A stretch of 56,219 nt of DNA from Sulfuricella sp. T08 (GCF_000971475.1 NZ_DF967541.1:1-56219), one strand, 5' to 3'; shown: positions 7,033 to 17,324, counted from the stretch's first letter. The notes: a model not told the origin generated them from the sequence alone. Translations and numbers: made by a program.

Positions 7033-8676
7033 CTAACCCCTGCGTCCCTTGAAATAATTGATCAATCCGTTGGTGGAAGAGTCGTGGGAAGAGACGGCTG
7101 CCTTGCCGTCAAGTTCGGGCAGGATTTTCTGCGCCAGTTGCTTACCCAGTTCCACCCCCCACTGATCGAAGGGGTTGAGGTTCCAGATCATGCCCTGCAC
7201 GAAGACCTTGTGCTCGTAGAGTGCGATCAACGCGCCCAGGGTCCTGGGGTCGAGTTTCTGGAACAAAATCGAGTTGGTCGGGCTGTTGCCGGGAAATACC
7301 TTGTGCGGTAATAGCTGTTTAAGCGCTGCGCCCTTCATGCCTGCCGCTTCCAGTTCGGCGCGGGCTTCTTCAGCCGTTTTTCCCTTCATCAGCGCTTCGG
7401 TCTGGGCAAAGAAGTTGGAGAGCAGGATGGCGTGATGTTCGCCGATGGGGTTGTGGCTTTCCACCGGGGCGAGAAAATCCGCCGGCACCAGACGGGTGCC
7501 CTGGTGAATCAGCTGGTAGAAGGCGTGCTGGCCGTTGGTGCCAGGTTCGCCCCAGATCACCGGGCCGGTGGTGTAATCGACGGTTTTGCCGCTGCGGTCG
7601 ACACGTTTGCCGTTGCTTTCCATGTCGAGCTGTTGCAGGTAAGCTGGAAAACGCGCGAGGGATTGGTCGTAGGGCAGCACGGCGTGACTGTGGGCATTCC
7701 AGAAGTTGGCGTGCCACATCCCGATCAGGGCCATGATCACCGGCATGTTGCTTTCCAGCGATGCGCTGCGGAAGTGCTCGTCCATTTCGAAGGCGCCCGT
7801 CAGCAAGGCCTCGAAATGGTCCATGCCGATGAAAACAGCAATCGGCAGTCCGATCGCCGACCACAGCGAGTAGCGTCCGCCCACCCAGTCCCAGAATTCG
7901 AACATGTGCGCGGTGTCGATGCCGAACTGCGCGACGGCGGTGGTGTTGGTGGAAACAGCGACGAAATGTCGGGCGACGGCGGCTTCGTCGCCCGCCGAGC
8001 GGAGCAGCCATTCGCGCGCAGAGGCTGCGTTGGTCATGGTTTCCTGGGTGGTGAAGGTCTTCGAGGCGACGATGAACAGCGTGGTTGTCGGGTCGAGCCG
8101 CTTCAGCGTTTCCGCAAGCTGGGTGCCGTCGATATTGGAAACGAAGTGGGCATACAGCCCCGGCTTGCCATAGGGTGCGAGCGCCAGGCAGGCCATTGCC
8201 GGGCCGAGATCGGAGCCGCCGATGCCGATGTTGACGATGTCGGTGATTGGTTTGCCGGTGTAGCCCTTCCAGTGCCCCGAGCGCACACTTTCCGAAAATT
8301 CGCGCATCTTGCCGAGTACGCGCCTTATTTCAGGCATGACGTCTTGCCCGTCGAACATGACCGGACGACTGGAGCGGTTGCGCAACGCCGTGTGCAGTAC
8401 CGCGCGGTTTTCAGTGAAGTTGATCTTGTCGCCGGTGAACATTTTTTCGCGCCAGCCTTCGATATCCACTTTACGCGCCAGCGCCGCCAGCAGCGACATG
8501 GTCTCCGAGTCGATACGGTTTTTCGAGTAATCCAGCAGGATGCCGCAGGCCTCCAGGGAAAATTTGTCGAATCGCTTGGGGTCGGCGGCAAAAAGCTCGC
8601 GCAACGAGGTTGAGGCCAGTGTTTTCTGATGCGCTTTCAGCGCCTGCCAGGGTGTCGAGCGGGTGAGGGCGGACAT
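7033..8676 (-). CDS. pgi: Glucose-6-phosphate isomerase
   Basis: Interconverts glucose-6-phosphate and fructose-6-phosphate, linking glycogen turnover to central metabolism. At 547 residues it is the standard long bacterial form. Visible signatures include [13 protein letters not shown] in the sugar-phosphate site, [31 protein letters not shown], and the C-terminal [18 protein letters not shown] with conserved residues of the second PGI signature. It lies downstream of glgB on the same strand, separated by a heptad-repeat hairpin, and could be read through from it. Confidence 0.97.
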   Translation of the reverse strand: MSALTRSTPWQALKAHQKTLASTSLRELFAADPKRFDKFSLEACGILLDYSKNRIDSETMSLLAALARKVDIEGWREKMFTGDKINFTENRAVLHTALRNRSSRPVMFDGQDVMPEIRRVLGKMREFSESVRSGHWKGYTGKPITDIVNIGIGGSDLGPAMACLALAPYGKPGLYAHFVSNIDGTQLAETLKRLDPTTTLFIVASKTFTTQETMTNAASAREWLLRSAGDEAAVARHFVAVSTNTTAVAQFGIDTAHMFEFWDWVGGRYSLWSAIGLPIAVFIGMDHFEALLTGAFEMDEHFRSASLESNMPVIMALIGMWHANFWNAHSHAVLPYDQSLARFPAYLQQLDMESNGKRVDRSGKTVDYTTGPVIWGEPGTNGQHAFYQLIHQGTRLVPADFLAPVESHNPIGEHHAILLSNFFAQTEALMKGKTAEEARAELEAAGMKGAALKQLLPHKVFPGNSPTNSILFQKLDPRTLGALIALYEHKVFVQGMIWNLNPFDQWGVELGKQLAQKILPELDGKAAVSSHDSSTNGLINYFKGRRG

Positions 8677-8690
8677 TTTATTTATTCATT

Positions 8691-8768
8691 CTGTGGAAAT
8701 GGGTAATGGGTAAAGAGTGATGGGTAATGGCGATGGTTTTCATCACTCATTACCCATCACTTTCACTC
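8691..8768. repeat. Period-7 repeat array with a 14-bp perfect stem
   Basis: Units run every seven bases (AATGGGT, AATGGGT, AAAGAGT, GATGGGT, then the complementary CACTCAT, TACCCAT). The two halves form a perfect 14-bp inverted repeat, 8716-8729 with 8748-8761, enclosing an inner GATG/CATC pairing. The array abuts the glgB stop codon at 8763 and lies before pgi on the same strand, so it may attenuate or terminate transcription. Confidence 0.75.
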
Positions 8769-10931
8769 GGCCAAAGCCAATACTATCCCCGCCAGCGGCG
8801 GTACGGTGATTACGATGGAATAAGGGTGGCCCATCCATGGCGTATTCTCGGCAACGGCACCTTCGCCGTTGCCCTGGTTGGAACCGTCGTAATATTGCGA
8901 GTCGCTGTTGAATATTTCCCGGTACAGGCCGGGTTGCGGCACGCCGATGCGGTAGCCGAGGCGCGGCACCGGGGTGAAATTCAGCATCACTGCCACGAAC
9001 GAGCCATCCCTGGCGCGCCGCAGGTAAGAAAGCACCGACTGGTCGGCGTCGTGGCAGTCGATCCAGGCAAAACCGTCGGAGGTGAAGTCGAGTTCGTGCA
9101 GGGCTGGCCAATCCCTGTAAAGATGGTTGAGATCGCGCATCATGTTCTGGACGCTGCTGTGGCAGCCATATTGCAGCAGCCACCACTCGAGTTCGCCGCC
9201 GACTTGCCACTCACGACCCTGGGCAATTTCATTGCCCATGAAATTGAGTTTTTTCCCCGGGTAGGTCATCTGGTAGGTGAACAGCAGGCGCAGGTTGGCG
9301 AATTTCTGCCAGTCGTCTCCCGGCATCTTGTTAAGCAGAGAACTCTTGCCGTGAACTACTTCGTCATGCGAGAACGGCAGCATGAAATTTTCGGTGTAGG
9401 CGTAGAGCTGGCCGAAAGTGAGCTCGTTGTGGTGGTAACGGCGGTGTACCGGATCGTTCTGCATGTAAGTCAGGGTGTCGTTCATCCAGCCCATGTTCCA
9501 TTTCATCGAAAATCCCAGGCCGCCGAGATACACCGGACGTGACACCATCGGCCAGGACGTGGATTCCTCGGCGAAGGTGAGTGCGCCTGGAAACTCGTCG
9601 TGCACCATGATGTTGAGCTGGCGCAGGAATTCGATGGCTTCGAGATTTTCCCGTCCGCCGAACTTGTTCGGCAGCCATTCGCCGGCCTTGCGCGAGTAGT
9701 CGAGGTAGAGCATTGAAGCAACCGCGTCCACGCGCAGGCCGTCGAGGTGGAACTCCTCCAGCCAGTAATGGGCGCTGGATAACAAGAAGCCTTTTACCTC
9801 GTGCCGTCCGAAATTGAAGATGTGGGTGCCCCAGTCGATATGCAGGCCCAGTCGCGGATCTTCGTGCTCGTACAACGCGGTGCCGTCGTAGCGTGCGAGC
9901 GCCCAGGCATCCTGCGGGAAGTGCGCCGGCACCCAGTCGAGGATGACGCCGATGTCTGCCTGGTGGCAGGCGTCGACGAAGGCGCGCAGATCGTCCGGTG
10001 TGCCATGACGCGAGGTCGGGGCGAAGTAGCCGGTGGTCTGGTAGCCCCAGGACTCATCCAGCGGGTGCTCGGAAATCGGCAGCAGTTCGATGTGGGTGTA
10101 CCCCATTTCCTTGACGTAGGGGACCAGGCTTTCGGCCAGTTCGCGCCAGGTGTAGAAGCGCCCGTCTGGGTGACGCCGCCACGAGCCGGCATGGATTTCG
10201 TAGACGTTGAACGGCGCGTGCAGCCAGTCGAGGTTCTTGCGTTTCTCCAGCCAGGTGCCGTCCTGCCAGGCATGGCCTGCAGGCGCAACGATGCGGGCGG
10301 CGGTATTCGGACGCAGTTCGAATTCTCTGGCGTAGGGGTCGGCCTTGACCAGCACCTGGCCGCTGTGGCGGTTACGGATTTCGAATTTGTACAGGCTGCC
10401 AGGAGGAAGCCCGGGGATGAAGATTTCCCACACTCCCGAGCTTCCCAGGCTACGCATCGGGTGGACGCGGCCGTCCCAGCCGTTGAAGTCGCCGACCACG
10501 CTGACTCTCTCCGCGTTGGGCGCCCATACCGCGAAGCGCACGCCCGCAATGCCGAGGCTTTCCATCGGCTGCGCGCCCAGCATGTGGTAGCCCTGATAGA
10601 GCCGGCCTTCGCCGAAAAGGAAGAGGTCGTGCTCGCTGATGGTGCTGGGGAAGGAATAGGGGTCGTGGCTGGTTTTCAGTACCCCGTTTTGCAGGTGGCG
10701 CAGACGGCACGGAGCGGACGGCGCTTCCTTGCCACGCCACTCGAACAGGCCATGCGAGTCGGTTTTTTGCATGTCCTCCCAGTCATCTCCCATCTGTAGC
10801 CAGAGTTTTTCGGAGAGGGGCGCAAAGACCCGGACTGTCCAGCTTTCGTTGGCTTGGTGCGCGCCGAGGAAGGCGAAAGGATCGTGCAGCCGAGCTTGAA
10901 GCAAAGACTTTATCCGTGGATTGACTTTCAT
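8763..10931 (-). CDS. glgB: 1,4-alpha-glucan branching enzyme (GH13)
   Basis: Creates alpha-1,6 branches in glycogen. A 722-residue protein, the usual GlgB length. It has an N-terminal carbohydrate-binding region, a second CBM48 module (about residues 115-210, including [20 protein letters not shown]), the GH13 barrel and a C-terminal all-beta domain. Catalytic motifs are visible: [13 protein letters not shown] (nucleophile Asp), [11 protein letters not shown] (acid/base Glu) and [10 protein letters not shown] (third carboxylate). It is divergent from glgC across a 168-bp promoter region. The ATG at 10931 is the only good start before the N-terminal domain. Confidence 0.97.
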   Translation of the reverse strand: MKVNPRIKSLLQARLHDPFAFLGAHQANESWTVRVFAPLSEKLWLQMGDDWEDMQKTDSHGLFEWRGKEAPSAPCRLRHLQNGVLKTSHDPYSFPSTISEHDLFLFGEGRLYQGYHMLGAQPMESLGIAGVRFAVWAPNAERVSVVGDFNGWDGRVHPMRSLGSSGVWEIFIPGLPPGSLYKFEIRNRHSGQVLVKADPYAREFELRPNTAARIVAPAGHAWQDGTWLEKRKNLDWLHAPFNVYEIHAGSWRRHPDGRFYTWRELAESLVPYVKEMGYTHIELLPISEHPLDESWGYQTTGYFAPTSRHGTPDDLRAFVDACHQADIGVILDWVPAHFPQDAWALARYDGTALYEHEDPRLGLHIDWGTHIFNFGRHEVKGFLLSSAHYWLEEFHLDGLRVDAVASMLYLDYSRKAGEWLPNKFGGRENLEAIEFLRQLNIMVHDEFPGALTFAEESTSWPMVSRPVYLGGLGFSMKWNMGWMNDTLTYMQNDPVHRRYHHNELTFGQLYAYTENFMLPFSHDEVVHGKSSLLNKMPGDDWQKFANLRLLFTYQMTYPGKKLNFMGNEIAQGREWQVGGELEWWLLQYGCHSSVQNMMRDLNHLYRDWPALHELDFTSDGFAWIDCHDADQSVLSYLRRARDGSFVAVMLNFTPVPRLGYRIGVPQPGLYREIFNSDSQYYDGSNQGNGEGAVAENTPWMGHPYSIVITVPPLAGIVLALAE

Positions 10932-11099
10932 GATTTGTCGTGTTTCTATAAATTTAGAAATATATTTGGATTATAACGGCAGTTACTCGGGTTGCGGGAG
11001 ATTTCGGTCTGCTATAATCCTTCCTTGTGTGCTCTCCTCGTTAAGCTGTGCTCGGATGGGCTTCAATAGGTTCCCGATAATCGTAAGTGGAGGTCAGTC
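10932..11099. promoter_or_regulatory. Divergent glgB / glgC promoter region
   Basis: Toward glgC, TTGCGG (10992-10997) and TATAAT (11013-11018) are separated by 15 bases. Toward glgB, TATAAT reads on the minus strand at 10970-10975 without a clear -35. A GGAGG at 11089-11093 lies six bases before the TTG start of glgC and supports that unusual start codon. Confidence 0.5.
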
Positions 11100-12377
11100 T
11101 TGGAGAAAGAATATCCACGTTTTGTCAGCTTGTTGACGAAAAACACCGTCGCACTGATCCTCGCCGGTGGGCGTGGTTCCCGCCTGAAGAACCTGACCGA
11201 GTGGCGCGCCAAACCCGCCGTGCCTTTCGCCGGCAAATTCCGCATCATCGATTTCCCGCTTTCCAACTGCGTCAATTCCGGCATCCGCCGCATCGGCGTC
11301 ATCACCCAGTACAAAGCGCATAGCCTGCTGCAGCATCTGCACCGTGGCTGGAGCTTCCTGCGCGGCGAATTCAACGAATTTGTCGAGTTGATGCCGGCGC
11401 AGCAGCGTATCGACGAAACCATGTGGTACCGCGGCACCGCCGATGCGGTGTTCCAGAACATGGACATCCTGCGCAACTACGATTCGACCTATGTCCTGAT
11501 CCTGGCGGGCGACCACGTTTACAAGATGGACTACGGTGAAATGCTGGCGTTTCATGCCGCCAGCGCGGCCGACATGACGGTGGCCTGCATCGATGTGCCT
11601 ATTGAAGATGCCAAGGAATTCGGCGTGATGTCGGTGGATGAGCAGCATCGCGTGGTCGCCTTCCATGAAAAACCTGAGCATCCGCAGCCGACCTCGGCCA
11701 ATCCCGATATGGCACTGGCGAGCATGGGTATTTACGTATTCAACGCTGAATTTCTCTACGAGCAACTGACCCGCGACGCCGACGATCCGAATTCCTCGCA
11801 TGATTTCGGCAAGGACATCATCCCCCATATCATGTCGCGCTACCGCATCTTCGCTCATCGCTTCTCCGACAGCTGTGTGGCCGCACCAGGGGAGGTGCCT
11901 TACTGGCGCGATGTGGGAACGGTGGATGCCTATTGGGAAGCCAATATGGAACTCACCAAGGTCACCCCTGACCTCAACCTTTACGACAAGACCTGGCCGA
12001 TCTGGACTTACCAGGCGCAACTGCCGCCCGCCAAGTTCGTGTTCGACGATGAGACTCGTCGTGGCTCGGCGGTGGATTCCCTGGTGTCGGGCGGCTGCAT
12101 CATCAGCGGTGCGACGGTGCGCCGCTCGCTGCTGTTCTCCAATGTCTATGTCCACAGTTTTGCCGAGGTCAGCGATTCGGTAGTGTTGACGGACGTGGAC
12201 ATCGGGCGTGGCGCCCGCCTGCACCGGGTGGTGGTGGACAAGGGCTGCAAGATCCCGGAAGGGCTGGTAGTGGGGGAAAACCCTGAGGAGGATGCCAAGC
12301 GCTTTCACGTGACAAAAAAGGGGATCACCCTGATTACGCCCGATATGCTTGGGCAGCAGCTGCATCATCTTAGATAA
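11100..12377 (+). CDS. glgC: Glucose-1-phosphate adenylyltransferase
   Basis: Makes ADP-glucose from ATP and glucose-1-phosphate, the committed step of glycogen synthesis. A 425-residue protein with the nucleotidyltransferase loop [27 protein letters not shown], the substrate motif [33 protein letters not shown], and a C-terminal left-handed beta-helix for allosteric control. The start is TTG at 11100, supported by GGAGG six bases upstream. It heads a co-directional run glgC-GH57-GH57-slyD, each gene separated by a heptad-repeat hairpin or array. Confidence 0.96.
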   Translation: MEKEYPRFVSLLTKNTVALILAGGRGSRLKNLTEWRAKPAVPFAGKFRIIDFPLSNCVNSGIRRIGVITQYKAHSLLQHLHRGWSFLRGEFNEFVELMPAQQRIDETMWYRGTADAVFQNMDILRNYDSTYVLILAGDHVYKMDYGEMLAFHAASAADMTVACIDVPIEDAKEFGVMSVDEQHRVVAFHEKPEHPQPTSANPDMALASMGIYVFNAEFLYEQLTRDADDPNSSHDFGKDIIPHIMSRYRIFAHRFSDSCVAAPGEVPYWRDVGTVDAYWEANMELTKVTPDLNLYDKTWPIWTYQAQLPPAKFVFDDETRRGSAVDSLVSGGCIISGATVRRSLLFSNVYVHSFAEVSDSVVLTDVDIGRGARLHRVVVDKGCKIPEGLVVGENPEEDAKRFHVTKKGITLITPDMLGQQLHHLR

Positions 12378-12384
12378 ATTCGAA

Positions 12385-12446
12385 TCCTGAGTTGAAAGTG
12401 CTGAGTCCTGAGTAATCACCAGGCACTCAGCACTCGTCACTGAAAC
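12385..12446. repeat. Period-7 repeat array forming a hairpin after glgC
   Basis: Seven-base units (CCTGAGT, TGAAAGT, GCTGAGT, CCTGAGT, then AGGCACT, CAGCACT, CGTCACT) fold into a stem of GTGCTGAGT (12398-12406) with ACTCAGCAC (12425-12433), extended inward by CCTG/CAGG with one bulged base. It fills nearly the whole gap between glgC and the next gene. Confidence 0.75.
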
Positions 12447-12448
12447 CT

Positions 12449-14215
12449 ATGACCGACAAAAAACTCCATCTGATCCTGTGCTGGCACATGCACCAGCCGG
12501 ATTATCGTAATCTGACTACGGGCGAGTACATGCTGCCGTGGACCTATTTGCATGCCATGAAGGATTATTCCGACATGGCCTATCACCTGGAAAGCCATCC
12601 CCAGGCCAAGTCGGTGTTCAATTTTGTTCCCGTGCTGCTGGATCAGCTGGAGGATTACAGTCGACAATTCGAGCAAGGCAAACTGCGCGATCCATTGCTT
12701 GCCTTGTTAATCGAAAAGGATCTGAATAGCCTCTCTTCCGTCAGGCGCGAACTGGTTTTTGACAGCTGTTTTCGCAGCAACCATACCAAGATGATCGACC
12801 CTTACCCGGCCTACAAGCGGCTGAGCGATCTGTACAAGTACCATGAGCTGAACGGTGAGGCGAGCCTGGATTTTCTTTCCGGGCAGTACCTGGCGGATCT
12901 GCTGGTCTGGTACCACCTGGTATGGTGCGGTGAAAGCGTGCGGCGCAGCAGCGAGCTGGTGGTCAATCTGATGGCGAAGGGTTCGCATTTCACCCTTGCC
13001 GATCGCCGTCTACTGTTCGACCTGATCGGAAAAACCATCCAGGGATTGATTCCGCGTTACCGAAAGCTGGCCGATTCCGGCCAGATCGAAATTTCCACTA
13101 CTCCCCATTATCACCCTATCGTGCCCCTCTTGATTGACTTCAAGGTGGCGCGGGAATGCATGCCCGGCGTTGCTCTGCCGGAAGCGTTATGCTATCCGGG
13201 CGGACTGAAGCGAGCTTCTTTCCATATTACGTCCGCAATCGAAAGCCACCGCGACCGTTTTGGCATCGCACCGCAGGGTGTCTGGCCCGCTGAGGGCGGT
13301 GTGTCTCAGGCGGCGGCGACGGTGTTTGCCGAACATGGGTGCCGCTGGATGGCGAGCGGAGAGGCCGTGCTGGTTAACAGCCTGCGTGGGCTGGACGGGA
13401 ACCAGCCGGTGCCGTCCAGAATGGACTATCTCTATCGGCCTTACCGCCTCGCTACGGGCGATCATGAGATCGTATCCTTCTTTCGTGACGACAAGCTGTC
13501 GGACAAGATCGGCTTCGAATATGCGAAGTGGTTCGGCAGGGATGCGGTGGATAATTTCATTGATGAGTTGGAGGAAATCTGGCGGCATACGCCGGAAGGC
13601 GAGAGCCCTGTTGTCAGCGTTATCCTGGACGGGGAAAATGCCTGGGAATACTACCCCTACAACGGATATTACTTTCTATCCGAGATGTACGATGCGCTGG
13701 AGTCGCACCCTTTCATCCGCACCACCACCTTCAAGGATTATCTCGACGGCTGCGTGGAAAATAACGGCATGCAGGCGCAATTGCCGCTAGGCCTGGTTGA
13801 GAACACAGGAAATACAAGTCCGGCGATGGGCAAATTGCCCTACCTGGTTGCCGGCAGCTGGGTGTATGGCACGTTTTCCACCTGGATCGGAGATCCCGCA
13901 AAGAACCGCGCCTGGGATCTGCTATGCTCCGCCAAGCAAAGCTTCGATCTGGTCATGGGTAGCGGCCGCCTGGACAAGCAGGAAGTTGACCTCGCACATA
14001 AACAGCTGGCCGATTGCGAGGGTTCCGACTGGTTCTGGTGGTTCGGCGATTACAACCCGCAGCACAGCGTAGAGAGTTTCGACAAGCTGTATCGGGATAA
14101 TCTGTCTAACCTCTATCGGTTGCTGAAACTGCCCGTGCCGGAACAGCTCGGCAAGCCGATCAGCCACGGCGGCGGCAGCCCTGAAGCGGGTGGAGCAATG
14201 CGCAGAGCAGCTTGA
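12449..14215 (+). CDS. Glycoside hydrolase family 57 protein (alpha-amylase/amylopullulanase type)
   Basis: A 588-residue cytoplasmic GH57 enzyme expected to act on alpha-glucans. Family motifs appear in order: motif 1 WHMHQPDY near residue 12, then the nucleophile region GVWPAEGGVS (Glu), then VILDGENAWEYY with the acid/base Asp, and a C-terminal helical domain (KNRAWDLLCSAKQSFD). No signal peptide is present. Its place between glgC and a second GH57 gene suggests a role in trimming or degrading stored glucan. No glgX or glgP is seen in the window, so these two enzymes may be the local degradative branch. Confidence 0.9.
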   Translation: MTDKKLHLILCWHMHQPDYRNLTTGEYMLPWTYLHAMKDYSDMAYHLESHPQAKSVFNFVPVLLDQLEDYSRQFEQGKLRDPLLALLIEKDLNSLSSVRRELVFDSCFRSNHTKMIDPYPAYKRLSDLYKYHELNGEASLDFLSGQYLADLLVWYHLVWCGESVRRSSELVVNLMAKGSHFTLADRRLLFDLIGKTIQGLIPRYRKLADSGQIEISTTPHYHPIVPLLIDFKVARECMPGVALPEALCYPGGLKRASFHITSAIESHRDRFGIAPQGVWPAEGGVSQAAATVFAEHGCRWMASGEAVLVNSLRGLDGNQPVPSRMDYLYRPYRLATGDHEIVSFFRDDKLSDKIGFEYAKWFGRDAVDNFIDELEEIWRHTPEGESPVVSVILDGENAWEYYPYNGYYFLSEMYDALESHPFIRTTTFKDYLDGCVENNGMQAQLPLGLVENTGNTSPAMGKLPYLVAGSWVYGTFSTWIGDPAKNRAWDLLCSAKQSFDLVMGSGRLDKQEVDLAHKQLADCEGSDWFWWFGDYNPQHSVESFDKLYRDNLSNLYRLLKLPVPEQLGKPISHGGGSPEAGGAMRRAA

Positions 14216-14217
14216 AG

Positions 14218-14292
14218 CGGACAGCTATCCGTCATCAGCTATCAGTTGGTGATGGGTGGCTGGATTGATAACTAACAACTAACAACTAAACA
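14218..14292. repeat. Period-7 repeat array between the two GH57 genes
   Basis: Consecutive seven-base units such as CAGCTAT, CCGTCAT, CAGCTAT, then TGATGGG, TGGCTGG, and finally ACTAACA repeated just before the next start codon. Here the units change character from block to block while the phase of seven is kept. Only weak inverted symmetry is visible, unlike the other arrays. Confidence 0.7.
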
Positions 14293-16299
14293 ATGACCCA
14301 ACCCATTTCCCTTCTGCTCGGCGTCCACGCCCACCAGCCCGTCGGCAACTTTCCGGAAGTGCTGGAGGATGCGCACCTGCGCTGCTACCGCCCGTTCATC
14401 CATACTCTGCACCGCTTCCCGGACTTCCATTTTGCGGTGCATTTTTCCGGCTGGCTGCTGGACTGGCTGTTCCAGCACTACCCCGAAGATATGGCGCTGC
14501 TGCGCGAGATGGTCAAGCGCGGGCAGGTCGAGCTGTTCGGCGCCGGAGACACCGAACCGGTGCTGGCGGTGATTCCCCATCGCGATCGAGTCGGGCAGGT
14601 GATGCGGCTGTCCGACAAGCTGGAAAAGAAGCTGGGCCAGCGACCCGCAGGCGCCTGGCTGACCGAGCGGGTGTGGGAGGCAACGGTGGTGCCGGCGCTG
14701 GCCGATTCGCAGGTCCGTTACGTCACCGTGGACGACTACCATTTCTTCTGCGCCGGCAAGACCGCGGCTGAACTGGATGGCTTCTACACGACCGAGGAGG
14801 ACGGGCGCAGGCTGGACTTGTTCCCTATTTCCGAGGAGCTGCGCTATCGTTTCCCGTTTTCGCCCGCCAACGAGGCTGTTGCCTATCTGGAGAGCCTGGC
14901 CGACGAAGGGCGCACCGCGGCGGTGTATTTCGATGACATCGAGAAATTCGGGATCTGGCCGGAAACCTACGAATGGGTGTACGAGAAGGGCTGGCTGGTG
15001 AGCTTCATCGAGGGTGTGCTCGCCTCGCCGAAAATCCGCACCCAGCGCTACGGCGATTACCATGCTGCTGCCAAAACGCGCGGCGTGGTGTACCTGCCCA
15101 CCACCTCCTACATCGAGATGAACGAGTGGAGCCTGCCGGCGCCTGCCGCCAACCAGTATGCGGACCTGGTGGCGCGCGCCAAGGTTGAAGGGTGGTTCGC
15201 CCAGGACAAGGCGTTCCTGCGCGGCGGCATGTGGAAGAATTTCCTTACCCGCTACCCCGAGGCGAACTGGATGCACAAGCGCATGCTGGGGCTGTCGGTT
15301 CGCCTGGACAAGCTGCCGTCGAACCGGAAGAAACCGGCGATGCTCGACGCGCTGTACCGCGCGCAGGCCAACGATGCTTACTGGCACGGGCTGTTCGGGG
15401 GGTTGTACCTGCCGCACTTGCGGCGCGCGGTGTACCACGCCATCGTCGAACTGGAGGGCAGCCTCGATCAATGCGATCCGCGTTCTGGAAGAACCCGTTT
15501 TGATTGCGACCTCGATGGCCAGGACGAGATTTTTCTGCACAATTCAGCTATCCAGGCGGTGGTGCGGGTGGATGGCAATGCCAGCGTGATCGAGTTCGAC
15601 AGCTACCCGCTGCACCACAATTTCGCCGACAGCCTGATGCGCCAGACCGAGCACTACCATCGAAAAATCCACTTGCGCGAGGAGCATGGCCAGCACGAAG
15701 GCACCGGTATTGCCTCGGCGCATGATCGCGTTGTCTTCAAGCACGAGATTCATCCGGAGGATCTGGCTACCGATGTGCGCCCGCGTGGCCTGTTCGTCGA
15801 CAGCATCCAGCCGGAGGGCGGCGAGTTCTCTGCCTTGCAGGATTACCAGCTGAAGACGGAGCGCGACCTGTCTCTGACCTTTGCCGGAGGCGGGGTGGAA
15901 AAACGGGTGCATTTGTCTGAAAACAGGCTGGAAGCGAGCTACCGCTTCGGCAAGGAATCCCGCGGCACGTTCACCACTGAAATCAATCTCGCCATGCCAA
16001 GCTGTGATGGTCCGGCCGGGAAGTTCGTCTTTGCGGGCCAGGTGCCGGGCGGCTTCGGCCAATTGATGGAACTGGATGCGGTCAGGGAATTGCAGCTCGA
16101 CGACGATGTTCTGGGCGGCATAGTAAAATTGACCTTGAGCGAGCCGGCGCGGCTGATAAGCCGGCCCCATTTCAGCGTCTCTCAGTCCGAGGCGGGCTTC
16201 GAAAAAATCATGCAGGCGGTAACGCTGACGCTTTCGTTCCCGCTGGATAAAATTCGGCGTGAACTGCACGTGTCGCTCGAAGTGCTGCCTAAATCGTGA
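14293..16299 (+). CDS. GH57 4-alpha-glucanotransferase with C-terminal DUF1925/DUF1926-like domains
   Basis: A 668-residue protein built like the Thermococcus-type GH57 4-alpha-glucanotransferase. It has a catalytic barrel with motif HAHQPVGNF near the start, LFGAGDTEPVL, the nucleophile motif LTERVWE, and YFDDIEKFGIWPETYEWVY carrying the acid/base Asp. Beta-rich domains from about residue 330 onward (SGRTRFDCDLDGQDEIFLHN and following) match the extra domains of that group. It would rearrange alpha-1,4 chains of the glycogen pool. It lacks a signal peptide. The start ATG follows directly on the ACTAACA repeat without an obvious ribosome site. Confidence 0.9.
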   Translation: MTQPISLLLGVHAHQPVGNFPEVLEDAHLRCYRPFIHTLHRFPDFHFAVHFSGWLLDWLFQHYPEDMALLREMVKRGQVELFGAGDTEPVLAVIPHRDRVGQVMRLSDKLEKKLGQRPAGAWLTERVWEATVVPALADSQVRYVTVDDYHFFCAGKTAAELDGFYTTEEDGRRLDLFPISEELRYRFPFSPANEAVAYLESLADEGRTAAVYFDDIEKFGIWPETYEWVYEKGWLVSFIEGVLASPKIRTQRYGDYHAAAKTRGVVYLPTTSYIEMNEWSLPAPAANQYADLVARAKVEGWFAQDKAFLRGGMWKNFLTRYPEANWMHKRMLGLSVRLDKLPSNRKKPAMLDALYRAQANDAYWHGLFGGLYLPHLRRAVYHAIVELEGSLDQCDPRSGRTRFDCDLDGQDEIFLHNSAIQAVVRVDGNASVIEFDSYPLHHNFADSLMRQTEHYHRKIHLREEHGQHEGTGIASAHDRVVFKHEIHPEDLATDVRPRGLFVDSIQPEGGEFSALQDYQLKTERDLSLTFAGGGVEKRVHLSENRLEASYRFGKESRGTFTTEINLAMPSCDGPAGKFVFAGQVPGGFGQLMELDAVRELQLDDDVLGGIVKLTLSEPARLISRPHFSVSQSEAGFEKIMQAVTLTLSFPLDKIRRELHVSLEVLPKS

Positions 16300-16376
16300 T
16301 GGTGAGGGGTGAGGAGCCACCCCGGCACTGCTTTTTGACTTTACTCCTCACTCCTATCTCCTCACCCCTCACTGGG
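16298..16376. repeat. Period-7 repeat array with a 15-bp perfect stem
   Basis: Purine-rich units (ATGGTGA, GGGGTGA) are followed by pyrimidine-rich complements (TCACTCC, TATCTCC, TCACCCC), all in phase of seven. Bases 16302-16316 pair perfectly with 16358-16372. The array begins at the stop codon of the glucanotransferase. A TTATACT -10-like element immediately follows at 16377, so it separates two transcription units. Confidence 0.75.
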
Positions 16377-16434
16377 TTATACTACCCCCCTTTTTTACCA
16401 GTGCCCTTTAGGCATTCAATCAGGAATTGCATTC

Positions 16435-16926
16435 ATGGCTGAGCAGAAAATCGGCAGGAACAAGACAGTACACGTGACCTACGTGATTCTGGACGAGAGC
16501 GGCAAGGTATTCGAACAGTACGATATGCCGATCGGCTACGTGCACGGCGCCAACAGTGGGCTGTTCGAGAAGATCGAAGCAGCGCTGGAAGACCGCGTGG
16601 CCGGCGACAAGATCGAAGTCATGCTGAATCCGAGGGAAGGGTTCGGTGACCACCATCCCGAACTGACCTTCACCGATGACATCGACAACGTGCCGCCGGA
16701 ATTCCGCCACATGGGTGCCGAGGTAGAGTTCGAGAACGATAAGGGCGAGGCGATGAAGTTTTTCGTCACCAAGATCGAGAACGGCAAGCTCACCATCGAT
16801 GCCAATCATCCCATGGCTGGCCAGACCGTGACCTTCGTTGTGAACGTGGTGTCAGTCAATGACGCCACTCCATCCGAAATTGCCAGCGGCAGGCCGGATG
16901 GGGAAGATATACCCAGTCTGCACTAG
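16435..16926 (+). CDS. FKBP-type peptidyl-prolyl isomerase, SlyD-like
   Basis: A 163-residue cytoplasmic chaperone/isomerase. The FKBP core is split by an inserted flap domain as in SlyD: YVHGANSGLFEKIEAAL and VAGDKIEVMLNPREGFGDHHPE belong to the core, and FTDDIDNVPPEFRHMGAEVEFEND to the insert. It then returns to the core with VDGNHP-like IDANHPMAGQTVTFVVNV. It lacks the His/Cys-rich metal tail of E. coli SlyD. It has its own likely promoter (TATACT near 16378), so its association with the glucan genes may be positional only. Confidence 0.9.
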   Translation: MAEQKIGRNKTVHVTYVILDESGKVFEQYDMPIGYVHGANSGLFEKIEAALEDRVAGDKIEVMLNPREGFGDHHPELTFTDDIDNVPPEFRHMGAEVEFENDKGEAMKFFVTKIENGKLTIDANHPMAGQTVTFVVNVVSVNDATPSEIASGRPDGEDIPSLH

Positions 16927-16958
16927 CCCTTCCTGGTTCGGTGGGAAAATGCAGGATG

Positions 16959-17324
16959 TCAGGAGAGCCGCTTGTGGGGCTCGAATGGCAATATCCTGGC
17001 CGAATGGGGAATGCGTTCTTCTCCCGCGGAAGGATCTGATCCCGTCAGCCTCCCGATTGCGGACATCAAGCCGTTCTCGCCGTTGAGTGATTTCCACATC
17101 ATGTTGTACAGCCTGATGCATGCCGAGAGCGGATTGCTCGCCCTGGCACGCTCCATGTCGATGCGCCATTGCAGGGCTCGTAACCGAGGTTGCATATGTT
17201 GCGGAGCCCGCGCAATGGTCTCCTCAATCACGCACCTGCGCCTTTCCTCGAAAGCAGTGGGGTCTGAACGGCTGAGTGCCATCCAGGCGTCGAAATCCCA
17301 AGGCTCCATATGCGGTGCGTTCAT
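16959..17324 (-). CDS. DUF3135-family protein
   Basis: A 121-residue soluble protein matching the DUF3135 pattern: an N-terminal DFDAWMALSRSDPTAFEERRRCVIEETI, then an Arg-rich helix LRALQWRIDMERARASNPLSACIRLYNMMWKSL. No function is known for the family and no catalytic motif is visible. It is convergent with the SlyD-like gene. The upstream 245-bp gap to the PCu(A)C gene is AT-rich and could hold its promoter. Confidence 0.75.
   Translation of the reverse strand: MNAPHMEPWDFDAWMALSRSDPTAFEERRRCVIEETIARAPQHMQPRLRALQWRIDMERARASNPLSACIRLYNMMWKSLNGENGLMSAIGRLTGSDPSAGEERIPHSARILPFEPHKRLS

Noticed and set aside
7432-8613. Open frame (393 codons) antisense to pgi
   Set aside because: A shadow of a fully conserved isomerase gene; low-complexity His/Val/Asp composition without motifs.
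11094-12440. Open frame (448 codons) antisense to glgC
   Set aside because: It lies opposite an unmistakable glgC, has the composition of a shadow frame, and resembles no protein family.
8691-16376. CRISPR-like array
   Set aside because: The repeat period is seven bases with no spacers and no cas genes; these are short tandem repeats.
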